Shown: positions 8,571 to 18,373 of the stretch, one piece after another
How the letters are laid out: every line of letters starts with the position of its first letter
Position numbering within the stretch: position 1 is the first letter of the stretch
NCBI RefSeq assembly: GCF_900113955.1
Contig: NZ_FORH01000005.1
Location: 186,001-250,000, forward strand
Source of the DNA: Celeribacter neptunius
GTDB taxonomy: Bacteria > Pseudomonadota > Alphaproteobacteria > Rhodobacterales > Rhodobacteraceae
DNA length: 64,000 nt
Reading direction: 5' to 3'
Notes under the pieces: generated by a model
Told to the model about the DNA's origin: nothing
The model's database searches: none
The model's input: the letters and a program-made list of their open reading frames with translations, nothing else
Program-made: the position numbers and the translations under genes

Positions 8571-10487
8571 TTGGGCAATGCACGTAATCTCGCCTTCTGG
8601 CTCGTGCTTCTGATGCTGGTTCTGGCGCTGTTTCAGGTGCTGGGCGGCAATCAGAACACGATGTCGTCGGAAGTCGTCCCCTATTCCCAGTTCATGTCGC
8701 AGGTGGATGACGGCACCGTCACCTCGGTCGACATCGACGGGGAGAAAGTCTATTTCACCGGCGCCGACAATCGCCGTAAATATACGATCAACCCGGGCGA
8801 CAACGCGCTCGTCTCCGAGCTTCTGGCGAAGAACGTGACGGTTGAGGGCAAGCCGCAGGAACAGAGCGGCATCATGCCGTTCATCATTTCCTTCCTGCCG
8901 ATCTTCCTGATCATCGGGGTCTGGATCTATTTCATGAACCGGATGCAGGGCGGCGGCAAAGGCGGGGCCATGGGCTTTGGCAAGTCGCGGGCGAAACTCC
9001 TGACCGAGAAACAGGGTCGCGTGACCTTTGACGATGTCGCCGGCATCGACGAGGCCAAGGAAGAGCTCGAAGAGATCGTCGAGTTCCTGCGCAACCCGCA
9101 GAAATTCTCCGCGCTGGGCGGTAAGATCCCGAAAGGCGCTCTGCTGGTCGGCCCTCCGGGCACCGGTAAGACGCTCCTGGCCCGCGCCATTGCGGGCGAG
9201 GCGGGCGTGCCCTTCTTCACCATTTCCGGTTCTGATTTCGTCGAAATGTTCGTCGGTGTCGGTGCGAGCCGCGTGCGCGACATGTTCGAACAGGCGAAAA
9301 AAAATGCGCCCTGTATTCTGTTCATCGACGAGATCGACGCCGTCGGCCGCGCCCGTGGCGCCGGCTACGGTGGTGGCAATGACGAACGTGAACAGACGCT
9401 CAACCAGCTTCTGGTCGAGATGGACGGGTTCGAGGCCAATGAGGGCATCATCATCGTTGCCGCGACCAACCGCCGTGACGTGTTGGACCCCGCGCTTCTG
9501 CGTCCGGGCCGCTTCGACCGTCAGGTCACCGTGCCGAATCCGGATATCAAGGGCCGCGAGAAAATCCTCAACGTCCACGCCCGCAAGGTGCCGCTCGGCC
9601 CGAATGTCGATCTGCGCGTGATCGCCCGCGGCACACCAGGTTTCTCCGGCGCCGATCTGGCGAACCTCGTCAACGAGGCTGCGCTGATGGCCGCCCGGAT
9701 CGGGCGTCGTCAGGTGACGATGGACGATTTCGAACAGGCCAAGGACAAGGTGATGATGGGCGCGGAACGCCGGTCCATGGTCCTGACCGACGAGCAAAAG
9801 GAAAAGACCGCCTATCACGAGGCGGGGCATGCCATCGTCGGGCTCAAGCTGCCGAAATGCGATCCGGTCTATAAGGCCACGATCATTCCGCGCGGAGGTG
9901 CTCTGGGCATGGTGATGAGCCTGCCGGAGATGGACAAGCTGCAGATGTTCAAGGACGAGGCCCGTCAACGCATCGCCATGACCATGGCGGGCAAGGCGGC
10001 CGAGATCTTCAAATATGGCGAGGACGAAGTCTCCTCCGGCCCGGTCGGCGACATCCAGCAGGCCAGCCAGTTGGCGCGCGCCATGGTCATGCGCTACGGC
10101 ATGTCCGACAAGGTCGGCAATATCGACTACGCGGAAGCTGCTGAGGGCTATTCGGGCAACACTGCCGGTTTCTCGGTCTCGGCCCATACCAAGGAGCTGA
10201 TCGAGGAAGAGGTCAAACGCTTCATCGACGAAGGCTATGCCGAGGCTTACCGGATCATTTCCGAGAATGCCGAGGAATTCGATCGTCTGGCCCAGGGGCT
10301 GTTGGAATACGAGACCCTGACCGGCGAAGAGATCATGCGGGTGATCAAGGGCGAACCGCCGCATCCGGGCGAGGATGGCGACGGCGGTGCCTCCGGCAAG
10401 GATGAGAGCGCCTCGGTCACGGCCATTCCGAAGACCAAGAAAAAGCCCAAATCGGACGGCGGGCTGAACCCGGAACCGTCGGCCTGA
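8571..10487 (+). CDS. ftsH: FtsH membrane AAA+ zinc protease
   Basis: A 638-aa ATP-dependent protease. It has a TTG start with a GAGGAG ribosome-binding site eight bases upstream; no nearby ATG fits. Two membrane helices (about residues 7-25 and 101-122) flank a periplasmic domain. The AAA domain has Walker A GPPGTGKT at 194-201, Walker [12 protein letters not shown] and the pore motif FVEMFVGVG. The M41 protease domain has zinc site HEAGH at 416-420. FtsH degrades misfolded membrane proteins and regulators such as RpoH and LpxC in other bacteria. The C-terminal 40 residues are low complexity. Confidence 0.97.
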   Translation: MGNARNLAFWLVLLMLVLALFQVLGGNQNTMSSEVVPYSQFMSQVDDGTVTSVDIDGEKVYFTGADNRRKYTINPGDNALVSELLAKNVTVEGKPQEQSGIMPFIISFLPIFLIIGVWIYFMNRMQGGGKGGAMGFGKSRAKLLTEKQGRVTFDDVAGIDEAKEELEEIVEFLRNPQKFSALGGKIPKGALLVGPPGTGKTLLARAIAGEAGVPFFTISGSDFVEMFVGVGASRVRDMFEQAKKNAPCILFIDEIDAVGRARGAGYGGGNDEREQTLNQLLVEMDGFEANEGIIIVAATNRRDVLDPALLRPGRFDRQVTVPNPDIKGREKILNVHARKVPLGPNVDLRVIARGTPGFSGADLANLVNEAALMAARIGRRQVTMDDFEQAKDKVMMGAERRSMVLTDEQKEKTAYHEAGHAIVGLKLPKCDPVYKATIIPRGGALGMVMSLPEMDKLQMFKDEARQRIAMTMAGKAAEIFKYGEDEVSSGPVGDIQQASQLARAMVMRYGMSDKVGNIDYAEAAEGYSGNTAGFSVSAHTKELIEEEVKRFIDEGYAEAYRIISENAEEFDRLAQGLLEYETLTGEEIMRVIKGEPPHPGEDGDGGASGKDESASVTAIPKTKKKPKSDGGLNPEPSA

Positions 10488-10499
10488 TCGGCAGAAACA

Positions 10500-10530
10500 T
10501 GAAACCGCGCCCTCACCGGCGCGGTTTTTC
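10500..10530 (+). terminator. Rho-independent terminator of ftsH
   Basis: Perfect 10-bp stem AAACCGCGCC / GGCGCGGTTT with a six-base loop, ending in a run of five T, 13 bases after the ftsH stop. Confidence 0.9.
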
Positions 10531-10557
10531 TTTGACGTGCCACAGGGAGGAGCCGGC

Positions 10558-11334
10558 ATGAGCGATTGGAACCCGGAGCAATATGCGCGTTTCACCGATC
10601 TGCGCCTGCGGCCGGCTCTGGACCTGCTGAACGCGGTCGGGGAGCTGCCCCAAGGCGAGATCCGCGACCTCGGTTGCGGGGCAGGGGCGGTGGCCCCGCT
10701 GCTCCGGGCGCGCTTTCCCGAGCGGGTCCTGATCGGGGTGGAACAGTCCGAGGCGATGCGGGCCAAGGCCCGTGCGCTGTCGCTTTACACTGAGGTGCAG
10801 GGCGGTGATATCGCCCGCCATGATCTCGGAGAAGGAAATGCGCTTCTCTTCACCAATGCCGCGCTCAACTGGCTGCCGGATCACAAGACCTTGCTGCCGC
10901 GGCTGATCGAGAGGCTTGTTCCCGGCGGTTGGCTCGCCACGCAGGTGCCGTATCAGCACGATGCCCCCTCGCATGCGCTGGCGCGTCAGGTGGCGCATGA
11001 TCTCGCGCCCAAGGCCTTCCCGGAGACCAGGGCCAAACCTCATGTGCGCGCGCCTCGCACCTATGCCGCGCTGCTGGCGCCTCTGGGAGAGGTCCGGGTC
11101 TGGATGACGGAGTATATGCAGAACCTGCCACCCGCAGCCGAAGGCCATCCGGTGCGCCAGTTCACCCGGTCGACTTATCTGCGGCCCTATCTCGCGCATT
11201 TCGAGGCCGAGGGGCGCGAGGCAGAGTATCTCGCCGCCTATGATGCTGCGCTGGGTGAGGCCTATCCTTTGGAGGAGGGCGGCGGCGTCTGGTTCCCGTT
11301 CAAACGGCTTTTCCTGACCCTGAGGAAAACCTGA
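10558..11334 (+). CDS. tam: Trans-aconitate 2-methyltransferase family protein
   Basis: A 258-aa SAM-dependent methyltransferase. It begins MSDWNPEQYARFTDLRLRPA, the characteristic start of Tam proteins, followed by the SAM-binding motif I (IRDLGCGAGAVAPLL) at about residues 38-52 and the FTNAALNWLPDH block at about 100. Tam methylates trans-aconitate, an inhibitor of the citric acid cycle. The ATG was preferred over an upstream in-frame GTG because GGAGG lies seven bases before it. It follows the ftsH terminator and is probably transcribed separately. Confidence 0.85.
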   Translation: MSDWNPEQYARFTDLRLRPALDLLNAVGELPQGEIRDLGCGAGAVAPLLRARFPERVLIGVEQSEAMRAKARALSLYTEVQGGDIARHDLGEGNALLFTNAALNWLPDHKTLLPRLIERLVPGGWLATQVPYQHDAPSHALARQVAHDLAPKAFPETRAKPHVRAPRTYAALLAPLGEVRVWMTEYMQNLPPAAEGHPVRQFTRSTYLRPYLAHFEAEGREAEYLAAYDAALGEAYPLEEGGGVWFPFKRLFLTLRKT

Positions 11335-11398
11335 GGAGCAAAGCCGGAGCTTTTCCCGGGCGCGACCGCATGTTAAAGCCGCCGCAAAGGGGACTCGC

Positions 11399-11704
11399 AT
11401 GACGCTCAAACCGCCAGCCGACATCACCACCATGGCCGATCTCAGGCTGCAGATCGACGCGCTCGACCGCGAGCTCATCGCGCTTCTGTCGCTGCGCCAG
11501 GCGCATATCGACCGCGCCGCCGAGCTGAAACCCGGCGAAGGTCTGCCGGCGCGGATCGAAGCCCGGGTGCTCGATGTTCTCGACAAGGTCGAGGCCGAGG
11601 CGAAAGACAAAGGTTTCGAACCGGTTCTGGCCCGCCAGATGTGGGCCCTGATGATCGAAGAGATGATTGCCCGCGAGGACCGGGTGCTCGGGCGCGACGC
11701 ATAG
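11399..11704 (+). CDS. Chorismate mutase, AroQ class (monofunctional)
   Basis: A 101-aa all-helical protein. The pattern [20 protein letters not shown], followed by [18 protein letters not shown] and the C-terminal helix, matches the AroQ-fold chorismate mutase: an N-terminal Arg, the IDxLDxxLixLLxxRxxxI core, then the catalytic second helix. The reaction converts chorismate to prephenate for Phe/Tyr synthesis, or the protein may act on isochorismate as the PchB branch does; these cannot be told apart here. It sits between tam and folD with no promoter evident. Confidence 0.82.
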   Translation: MTLKPPADITTMADLRLQIDALDRELIALLSLRQAHIDRAAELKPGEGLPARIEARVLDVLDKVEAEAKDKGFEPVLARQMWALMIEEMIAREDRVLGRDA

Positions 11705-11729
11705 GATAGGCTGGGAAGTGGAGACGGAC

Positions 11730-12647
11730 ATGACGGCAACCCTGATCGATGGCAAGGCCTTCGCCGCGACCGTACGCGGCAAGGTGGCAACCCATGTGGC
11801 GCGGCTCAAGGAGGCACAGGGCATCACACCCGGCCTCGCCGTGGTGCTGGTCGGCGACGATCCGGCCTCCGAGGTCTACGTGCGCTCCAAGGGCAAACAG
11901 ACCGTCGAGGTCGGGATGAACTCCTATGAGCACAAGCTGCCGGCGGAAACCTCCGAAGAAGACCTTCTGGCCCTCATCGAGAGGCTCAATGCCGACAAGG
12001 ATGTGCATGGCATCCTTGTGCAATTGCCGCTTCCGGCGCATCTCGACGAGGCGCTGGTGATCAATGCGATCAATCCGGCCAAGGATGTCGACGGGTTCCA
12101 TATCTCCAATGTCGGGCTTTTGGGCACCGGGCAAAAGGCCATGGTGCCCTGTACACCGCTGGGCTGCCTGATGATGCTGCGCGATCACCATGGCAGCCTG
12201 TCCGGGCTCAACGCCGTGGTGATCGGGCGCTCCAATATTGTCGGCAAGCCGATGGCACAGCTTCTTCTGGGCGACAGTTGCACGGTCACCGTGGCGCATA
12301 GCCGGACCAAGGATCTGCCCGAGGTGGTGAAACGTGCCGATATCGTCGTGGCCGCCGTCGGGCGCGCGCATTTCGTGCAGGGCGACTGGATCAAACCGGG
12401 GGCCAGCGTGATCGACGTCGGCATCAACCGCATCCCGGCGCCGGAGAAGGGCAGCCATGAAGATGGCAGCGTCAAGACCCGGCTGGTGGGGGATGTCGAT
12501 TTCGAGGCCGCAAAAGACGTCGCCGGCGCGATCACCCCGGTGCCGGGTGGGGTCGGGCCGATGACCATCGCCTGTCTGTTGGCCAATACGCTCACCGCCT
12601 GTTGCCGGGTGCATGGGCTGGCGGAACCCGAGGGGCTGACCGCCTGA
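11730..12647 (+). CDS. folD: FolD bifunctional methylene-THF dehydrogenase/cyclohydrolase
   Basis: A 305-aa protein with the FolD signatures: EVYVRSKGK including catalytic Lys54, [18 protein letters not shown], the NADP-binding [10 protein letters not shown] and the C-terminal PGGVGPMT. It interconverts 5,10-methylene-, methenyl- and 10-formyl-tetrahydrofolate. The ATG is six bases after a GGAG; the longer in-frame extension overlaps the chorismate mutase gene. Its 3' end faces the next minus-strand gene across a shared terminator. Confidence 0.96.
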   Translation: MTATLIDGKAFAATVRGKVATHVARLKEAQGITPGLAVVLVGDDPASEVYVRSKGKQTVEVGMNSYEHKLPAETSEEDLLALIERLNADKDVHGILVQLPLPAHLDEALVINAINPAKDVDGFHISNVGLLGTGQKAMVPCTPLGCLMMLRDHHGSLSGLNAVVIGRSNIVGKPMAQLLLGDSCTVTVAHSRTKDLPEVVKRADIVVAAVGRAHFVQGDWIKPGASVIDVGINRIPAPEKGSHEDGSVKTRLVGDVDFEAAKDVAGAITPVPGGVGPMTIACLLANTLTACCRVHGLAEPEGLTA

Positions 12648-12683
12648 AACCTTAAATCGGCGCATGTTGGAAACCTACATGTC

Positions 12684-12716
12684 AAAAGGCCCCGCGTGCA
12701 GCACAGGGGCCTTTTT
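12684..12716. terminator. Bidirectional terminator between folD and the convergent dehydrogenase gene
   Basis: Stem AAAGGCCCC / GGGGCCTTT with a loop of about a dozen bases, flanked by A on one side and T5 on the other. It can therefore work for folD (+) and for the facing minus-strand gene. Confidence 0.85.
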
Positions 12717-12724
12717 CGTGTGAT

Positions 12725-13558
12725 TTATGCAATCGGCTTGAGGTCTCGCATCGCCTCGCGCACCACTTCCGGCAGAGATGTATCGGCGCCTTCGGGCGCG
12801 GCATCCAGAGCACAGGTGACATCCTTCACCAGAATGCCGATGGTGTTGTCCGGTTCGAACCCGTGGCGGGAGAACTCGATCTGGTCGAAGCGCGAGGTGA
12901 ACCAGTTCTGACCGGTGGCGGTTTCGATCAGGTTCAGAAGCTTCTGCCGGTCGACCCCGGTCTTGTCGGCCCAATCAAGTACCAGCCGCGCCATGGCGGT
13001 ATGCGAGGAACAGAGCAGGTTGTTCAAGACCTTGCTCTGCATGCCGTCGCCAAACCCGCCCATATGGTGGATATTCGTGCCCATGGCCTGAAACATCGGT
13101 ATGAGGGCGGCGACATCCGTCTCCGCACCACCGATCATGAAGGCCAGTGTCGCTTCGCGGGCGCCGACCTGGGCGCCGGACATCGGCGCATCGACGAGCG
13201 CGATATGATCCGGCACCCGCGCCCGCAGTTCGCGCACGTAATTGGGCGACAGCGTCGAACAGATCACCACGGTCTTGAGCTTTTTGGCGCGGGTGACAAA
13301 GCCCTGCGTGCCGAAAAGCACCTCGTCGGTCTGATCGGCATCGCGCACCACGGTGAAAAGCGTCTCGAGCCGCTCGGCAAAGCGATCCGCATCCGAGGTG
13401 ACCGGCAGACCGGGAAAATCGCTTTCCGGGCGAATGTCGAACCCGGCGACCTCGATCCCGGCTTTGAGCATATTGGCGAGCATGCCGCGACCCATCCGGC
13501 CGACGCCTGCCAGTCCAATCGTGGTCAGCCCCATCTTGGCCTGTTCGGTATTGTGCAT
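12725..13558 (-). CDS. NAD(P)-dependent beta-hydroxyacid dehydrogenase family protein
   Basis: A 277-aa member of the 3-hydroxyisobutyrate dehydrogenase family. It has an N-terminal Rossmann motif (IGLAGVGRMGRGMLANML), the substrate-binding block VDAPMSGAQVGAREATLAFM and the catalytic-Lys segment GDGMQSKVLNNLL. The substrate cannot be told: the family includes 3-hydroxyisobutyrate, tartronate semialdehyde and imine reductases. GGGAGG lies six bases upstream of the ATG. It faces folD and is transcribed away from the AAA ATPase gene upstream of it, with about 75 bases between them. Confidence 0.82.
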   Translation of the reverse strand: MHNTEQAKMGLTTIGLAGVGRMGRGMLANMLKAGIEVAGFDIRPESDFPGLPVTSDADRFAERLETLFTVVRDADQTDEVLFGTQGFVTRAKKLKTVVICSTLSPNYVRELRARVPDHIALVDAPMSGAQVGAREATLAFMIGGAETDVAALIPMFQAMGTNIHHMGGFGDGMQSKVLNNLLCSSHTAMARLVLDWADKTGVDRQKLLNLIETATGQNWFTSRFDQIEFSRHGFEPDNTIGILVKDVTCALDAAPEGADTSLPEVVREAMRDLKPIA

Positions 13559-13604
13559 GATAGTCCTCCCTTTTGATCGGGAGGATGCCGGGTGCGCGAA
13601 GCTT

Positions 13605-13626
13605 TGGAAAGCCCCTCATTCGGGGC
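13605..13626 (-). terminator. Weak terminator-like hairpin after the AAA ATPase gene
   Basis: On the minus strand GCCCC, a six-base loop and GGGGC are followed by TTT, just after the stop of the ATPase gene. The stem is short and the T run minimal. Confidence 0.4.
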
Positions 13627-13632
13627 ATCGCG

Positions 13633-14946
13633 TCAATGCGCGAATTCGCTTTCCTCGACGAACATGTTGGCCCAGGCCCGATCGATGAGATCCGGGGTCA
13701 TCTGATAGGGGATGCCCTCGAATTCGCAGATCGAGATGATCTGATCGATCAGGAAGACCGGCTGATAATTGGCGTAGACATTGTCGATGGTCGGGTATTT
13801 CTCTTTCAACAGATAGACCAGCGAGGCCTCATCGAGCGGCATCTTCTTCTTGCGCGCCACCATGGCGAAGATTTTCAGGAAGCCCTCCTGATCCGGGCCG
13901 TCGATCTTGATCTTGTAGAAGATCCGGCGCAGCGCGGCGGTATCGAAGATCTTGTTCGGATGGAAGTTGGTGGAGAAGATCACCAGCGTATCGAACGGCA
14001 CTTCGAATTTCTCACCGGACTGGAGCGCGAGAATATCCTTGCTCTCTTCCAGCGGCACGATCCAGCGGTTGACGAGTTTCTGCGGCGGCTCTTCCTGACG
14101 GCCAAGGTCGTCGACGATGAAGATCCCGCCGGTGGATTTGAGCTGCAACGGCGCCTGATAGGTGCGCGCGGTGGGGTTATAGACCAGATCGAGCATGTCG
14201 AGCGATAGCTCACCGCCGGTCACCACCGAGGGGCGTTCGCAACGCACATAGCGACGATCGAACCGGTTGGCGGTCTTTCTGAGCGCCATGGCGTCATCCT
14301 CGACATCCTCGCGTTTCACATGCATCAGCGGGTCGTAGACCGTGATCACCGAGCCGTTGTATTCGACCGCGCGCGGCACATAGATCAGATCGCCAAGCGC
14401 ATCGCGGATGCCGTTGGAGATCGAGGATTTGCCGTTGCCCGGCGGGCCGTACATCAGGATCGAACGCCCGGCGCCCACCGCCGGTCCGAGCTGATCGAGA
14501 AGATCCGGCGGCAGGATGAGATGTCCCATCGCGCCGAGGAGCGCATCACGGGTCACTTTCATATTGCGCACGGATTGGCGTTTCACCTGTTCGGCATAGA
14601 TCTCGAGCGGCACCGGCATGGCGCCGTAATATTCCGATTGGCTGAGCGCATCGAGGGCGCGGGATTTGCCGCTGTCGGAGAGGCGGAACCCCATCTCGGA
14701 ACCGGCGCCCGCGTGCAGCGTGCCGGTGGCTTCGATGAGCCCCTGTTCACGGGCCCGGTCGATCAGATCCTGGGTGACGGAAACCGGAATGGCCAGCACC
14801 TCTGACAGCCGCGAGACCTGTTCGAGATTGGTGCGGAACATGGTCTTCAACACGATGTCGCGCATCATCACGGGGGACAGCCCGGTGTCTTCGGCGTGAC
14901 GGGGGGTGACGGGGGCGATCACATTCGGGGTGCTGTCCAGGGTCAT
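13633..14946 (-). CDS. AAA-family ATPase with N-terminal helical/winged-helix-like domain
   Basis: A 437-aa protein. Residues about 20-105 form a helical region (SPVMMRDIVLKTMFRTNLEQ onward) that looks like a winged-helix or adaptor domain. The ATPase core has Walker A GPPGNGKS at 167-174, a Walker B-like GGIFIVDDLGRQ at about 275-286, and a sensor region (VIFSTN, then ALRRIFYKI). It has no signal peptide or membrane segment. It stands at the edge of the Tad pilus locus on the same strand, but a plus-strand gene intervenes, so a pilus role is only suggested by position. MoxR-like chaperone ATPases are the closest functional analogy. Confidence 0.8.
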   Translation of the reverse strand: MTLDSTPNVIAPVTPRHAEDTGLSPVMMRDIVLKTMFRTNLEQVSRLSEVLAIPVSVTQDLIDRAREQGLIEATGTLHAGAGSEMGFRLSDSGKSRALDALSQSEYYGAMPVPLEIYAEQVKRQSVRNMKVTRDALLGAMGHLILPPDLLDQLGPAVGAGRSILMYGPPGNGKSSISNGIRDALGDLIYVPRAVEYNGSVITVYDPLMHVKREDVEDDAMALRKTANRFDRRYVRCERPSVVTGGELSLDMLDLVYNPTARTYQAPLQLKSTGGIFIVDDLGRQEEPPQKLVNRWIVPLEESKDILALQSGEKFEVPFDTLVIFSTNFHPNKIFDTAALRRIFYKIKIDGPDQEGFLKIFAMVARKKKMPLDEASLVYLLKEKYPTIDNVYANYQPVFLIDQIISICEFEGIPYQMTPDLIDRAWANMFVEESEFAH

Positions 14947-15169
14947 GTGGCTCTGCTCTTTTCCATGCGTGTACAGGCGTGTTGGTCCGCGCCGGCTGCG
15001 GGCGGCTCTGCGCCTCCCGCCGGTCGTTTGATCCGTGGTTAAGGCCAGTTTGCGGCAAGTCTATGGAGGCTTGTGGTCAAAGCCAAGAAATTCGACAAAT
15101 TTCTCCGCGCCGCCTTTGCAATCAGGACTGTTTGATCCTAGGCTTTCGGAAAATTTCGAGGCGGGCAGT

Positions 15170-16804
15170 ATGAATAAGATTTCATTGGGCAGGTATGCCG
15201 GATTTCTTTTGGTTTTGATCCTGTTGTTCGGCGGTCTGGGGCTTGCCAGGGGCGGGCTTTACATCGACCGCCACGAGGGCGACGCCGCGCATATGGTCGA
15301 GATCATTCTGCGTATGGTGCAGGGCCAGCTGCCGCATCTCGATTTCTCGACCCCGATCGGGATTTTCGCCTTTCTGCCGATCGTTGCGATGAGCAAGCTG
15401 GGGCTCGGCATCGGCGAAGCCTTCATCGCGGGGCAGATCCTCGTCGCGCTGTGTTTTGCCCTGCCGATCTGGCGGGTCGGCACCTCACGGCTCACCGGGC
15501 TCGGGGCCTGGGCCTATGGGGCGGTGAGCGTGGCGATGATCCTGGCGCTGGTCCATGGCGAGGCGATCACCGCGATCTCCGTGTCGATGTATTACAACCG
15601 CTGGGCCTGGGCCGCCGCCTATGTCGCGATCCTGCTGGCAGTCCTGCCGCCGGTGCCGGAGCGTGCGGCGCCCCGGCTCGACGGGATCATCGCGGGTGTG
15701 ATGCTGGCGCTGCTGGCGCTGAGCAAACCCACTTATTTCGTGGGTTTCGTGCTTCCCGTGGCGTTTGGATTTGCCACCCGTGGCGCCTGGCGCAGCCTCT
15801 CCGCCGGGGTGCTTGCGGGGCTGCTCGTCGCGCTGGCGATGATCGGGATCTATGGCATCGACTTCCTGCCCGCCTATGTCGGGGATCTGCTGAGCGTGAC
15901 CCGCTCCGAGACCCGGGCGGCACCGGGGCTGCCGCTCTTGAAGGTTCTCAACGCGCCGCGCTTTCTGGTCGCCACGCTCACCCTCGTGTTCTCGGTCATC
16001 GTGTTGCGCCAGGCCCGCGCCGAGCGTCTCGGCCTGTTGCTTTTCCTGCTGGCGCCGGGCTTTGTCTATGTCACCTATCAGAATTTCGGCAATGATCCGA
16101 AATGGCTGTTTCTGCTGTGCGTTCTCCTGATGACGCAGCGCCCGGATCGTGGCGCGCGGGTGTTGTTCAACGCCGATGCCCGCAACGCCATCGCGGCGCT
16201 GGCGCTGGTGGCCTTTGCCCTGATCGTGCCGTCTCTGCAAAATATCGTCACCAGCCCGTTTCGGCATATGGCGCTCGAGACCGAGGACTATGTGCCGCAA
16301 TTCGCGGAGGTGCCGGAGCTCGGGGATCTTTTCGTCATGTCGCAACGCAGCGGCATGGTGCTCGGACGCACGGCATTGGCGGATCGCTACGAGGGGTTGA
16401 AACCCTATGTGATCGAGGATGAACGGTTTGAACCGGTCACATTTCTGGGCGAGACCCTGCCGCGCTGCAGCCTGCAGGCCGGTGATCTGGCGCTGCATCG
16501 CTACATGGCGGACCGGTTGAAGGAACCGCCGTTCAACTTCCCGCCGGAGAGTCAGTTCTTCATGGCCGATATCGCCTCGGCGGTGTGGATTCTCGGCGGC
16601 TTCGAGCCGCTCGAGGGCGGTGCGCCCTGGTATTACTCGGGCACGCCGGGGATCGAACATGCCGATGCCATCATCGTGCCGACCTGCCCGCTGGACACCG
16701 AGATCGAGCGCAATGCATTGGCGGCTCTGGAGATGGCGGGGCTGAAACTGCGCCCGCCGCTCAGAGATCCGATGATGCTGGTCTATCCGATCATCCGCGA
16801 GTGA
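15170..16804 (+). CDS. Polytopic membrane protein, GT-C glycosyltransferase-like
   Basis: A 544-aa protein with about ten hydrophobic helices in the first 400 residues, then a soluble C-terminal domain (about 405-544). The early loop IDRHEGDAAHMVEIILRM and the PHLDFSTPIGIFAFLP segment resemble the first acidic periplasmic loop and following helix of GT-C glycosyltransferases that use polyprenyl-phosphate sugars; the class is inferred, not proven. The ATG at 15170 is preferred; the upstream extension is Ser/Arg-rich. It is the only plus-strand gene inside an otherwise minus-strand pilus locus, so it may glycosylate a surface component or be unrelated. Confidence 0.72.
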   Translation: MNKISLGRYAGFLLVLILLFGGLGLARGGLYIDRHEGDAAHMVEIILRMVQGQLPHLDFSTPIGIFAFLPIVAMSKLGLGIGEAFIAGQILVALCFALPIWRVGTSRLTGLGAWAYGAVSVAMILALVHGEAITAISVSMYYNRWAWAAAYVAILLAVLPPVPERAAPRLDGIIAGVMLALLALSKPTYFVGFVLPVAFGFATRGAWRSLSAGVLAGLLVALAMIGIYGIDFLPAYVGDLLSVTRSETRAAPGLPLLKVLNAPRFLVATLTLVFSVIVLRQARAERLGLLLFLLAPGFVYVTYQNFGNDPKWLFLLCVLLMTQRPDRGARVLFNADARNAIAALALVAFALIVPSLQNIVTSPFRHMALETEDYVPQFAEVPELGDLFVMSQRSGMVLGRTALADRYEGLKPYVIEDERFEPVTFLGETLPRCSLQAGDLALHRYMADRLKEPPFNFPPESQFFMADIASAVWILGGFEPLEGGAPWYYSGTPGIEHADAIIVPTCPLDTEIERNALAALEMAGLKLRPPLRDPMMLVYPIIRE

Positions 16805-16856
16805 TCGCGGTCTTGCCCGGCCGCGCTCGGAGAGGGGGGCTCATTGGAGGGATGGC

Positions 16857-17348
16857 TCAAAAGGCCGCGGCCAGTCCGAGATAGCTGACCATGGTGCCGG
16901 CAAGCGCCAGACCCATGGGGAATTTCCTGGCCTCCCAGGAGATCCAATCCGGCGTTGCCCGACGGATAAGGGGCAGGGCCCGGAGCGCCCGATGGGCCAG
17001 AAAGGCTCCGAGCAGGAAGGCGGAAAAGAGCGTCAGGACCGCGCCCAGATCGGCAAAGGGAATGAACATCGACATGGCGGCGGCGAATTTGCCATCGCCA
17101 GCGCCGACGCCGAGATAGGCAAAGGCGAACATGCCGACGAAATACATCACGAACGCATGCGCAAAGCCCCAGAGATATTGCGCGAAGGGCAACAGAAACG
17201 GCCCCATCACCAGGTAGATCGCAGCAAGCAGCAGAACCACCGGATTGGGCAGTTTCATCCGCTTAAGATCATTGAACGCGGCGAGGAAGGACACCAGCGC
17301 GACGGGGCCGAGAAACCAGATCGCGGCCTGAGCGGGCAGGGCGAGCAT
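16857..17348 (-). CDS. tadV: Prepilin peptidase (CpaA/TadV family)
   Basis: A 163-aa A24 aspartyl peptidase with several membrane helices. The two catalytic aspartates are visible: Asp27 in FNDLKRMKLPN and Asp85 in the GxGD motif (GAGD at 82-85). It lacks the N-methylation domain of PilD and is the short form that processes Flp and pseudopilins. It starts seven bases after the stop of the TPR lipoprotein gene, at the 3' end of the Tad operon. Confidence 0.9.
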   Translation of the reverse strand: MLALPAQAAIWFLGPVALVSFLAAFNDLKRMKLPNPVVLLLAAIYLVMGPFLLPFAQYLWGFAHAFVMYFVGMFAFAYLGVGAGDGKFAAAMSMFIPFADLGAVLTLFSAFLLGAFLAHRALRALPLIRRATPDWISWEARKFPMGLALAGTMVSYLGLAAAF

Positions 17349-17355
17349 CGGAAAA

Positions 17356-18231
17356 TCAGCCGTTCGACACGTTGGCTTCCAGAGCGCGCAGGCTGCGCAC
17401 GGCGGCTTCGAAATGCTGCGGATGGGCGTCGATCGCTTCCTTGATCAGGCCTTTGCCGATGCTCACATCGCCGGCTTTCACCGCCGCCAGACCGAGCGTG
17501 TACAAAAGCTGCGCCCGTTCGGTCTGGGTCACTTCCATCACCGGCAGGTCGTATTTTCCCTGCGCACCGCGCGCCAGAATGAGGTTGTTCTTGGCGGTGA
17601 ACAGCGACGGATCGTAGGTGATCGCCTGGGCAAAGAGCTTTTCAGCCTCGGCATATTCGCCGCGGGTCAGTTTCGAATAGCCCCAGTTGTTCAAGACGCC
17701 GGAAGGGCGGGTGGTGAGGCCGACGGCAGTCTGATAGTAGCTGTCGGCGTTCTTCCATTCCTGATTGCTGTCGGCGACCATGGCCTCGAGCCGGTAGCGC
17801 TTGTAGGTCTCATGGGTCGGCGGCACGGAATCGAGCACCTGTTCGGCCGTTTTCCAGTCGCCGGTGCGGATCAGCGCGTCGGCATAATCCACCTTGTCAT
17901 CCAGGCTGGAATCCTCTTGCGCCACCACTGTCTTCCAGGCGGCGACCGCAGCATCAGGCTCCCCGGCGCGAATGAGCGATTTCGCCAGGCCACGTTTGAG
18001 ATCGGTGCGTTCGGGTTTCTCACCGACGGCCCGGGAGAAATAGGAGACGGATTCCCTGGGATCGGCGGCGTTGAGCATGATGTCCGAGAGCCCGGTGCCA
18101 TCGATCGCATTGACCGAGGTGTCGGCCCGGCGCACATCGCCGCCAAAGGGCTTTTGACAGGCCGAAAGGCCGACGGTGCCCGCCAACAGCAGGGTGATCA
18201 CATGAATGTTGCGCACGGAAATGGTGGTCAT
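17356..18231 (-). CDS. tadD: TadD-like tetratricopeptide lipoprotein
   Basis: A 291-aa protein with a lipoprotein signal (TLLLAGTVGLSAC, lipobox LSAC) and about five TPR-like repeats over residues 50-280 (for example SLIRAGEPDAAVAAWKTV, YADALIRTGDWKTAEQVLDS, LNNWGYSKLTRGEYAEAEKL). TadD proteins act in Tad pilus biogenesis, probably as pilotins or assembly factors for the secretin. It is adjacent to tadV and about 140 bases downstream of a second TPR lipoprotein gene. Confidence 0.85.
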   Translation of the reverse strand: MTTISVRNIHVITLLLAGTVGLSACQKPFGGDVRRADTSVNAIDGTGLSDIMLNAADPRESVSYFSRAVGEKPERTDLKRGLAKSLIRAGEPDAAVAAWKTVVAQEDSSLDDKVDYADALIRTGDWKTAEQVLDSVPPTHETYKRYRLEAMVADSNQEWKNADSYYQTAVGLTTRPSGVLNNWGYSKLTRGEYAEAEKLFAQAITYDPSLFTAKNNLILARGAQGKYDLPVMEVTQTERAQLLYTLGLAAVKAGDVSIGKGLIKEAIDAHPQHFEAAVRSLRALEANVSNG

Positions 18232-18373
18232 GGTGCCTGTCGCCTCATATCTGCTCGGGGCGTCGGGCTTTGCGCCTCTTTGCCCCGTCTTGCCTCACTC
18301 TACACACCTCTTTGACGGTTCGTTTCCGAGCGCTCGCCCGTTTTCGGGTCTTTGCTCCGGGTCTTTGACCGTT

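Noticed and set aside
15485-16660. Long minus-strand frame opposite the GT-C-like gene
   Set aside because: The translation is Gln/Arg/His-rich and low in hydrophobics, typical of an antisense shadow of a membrane protein.
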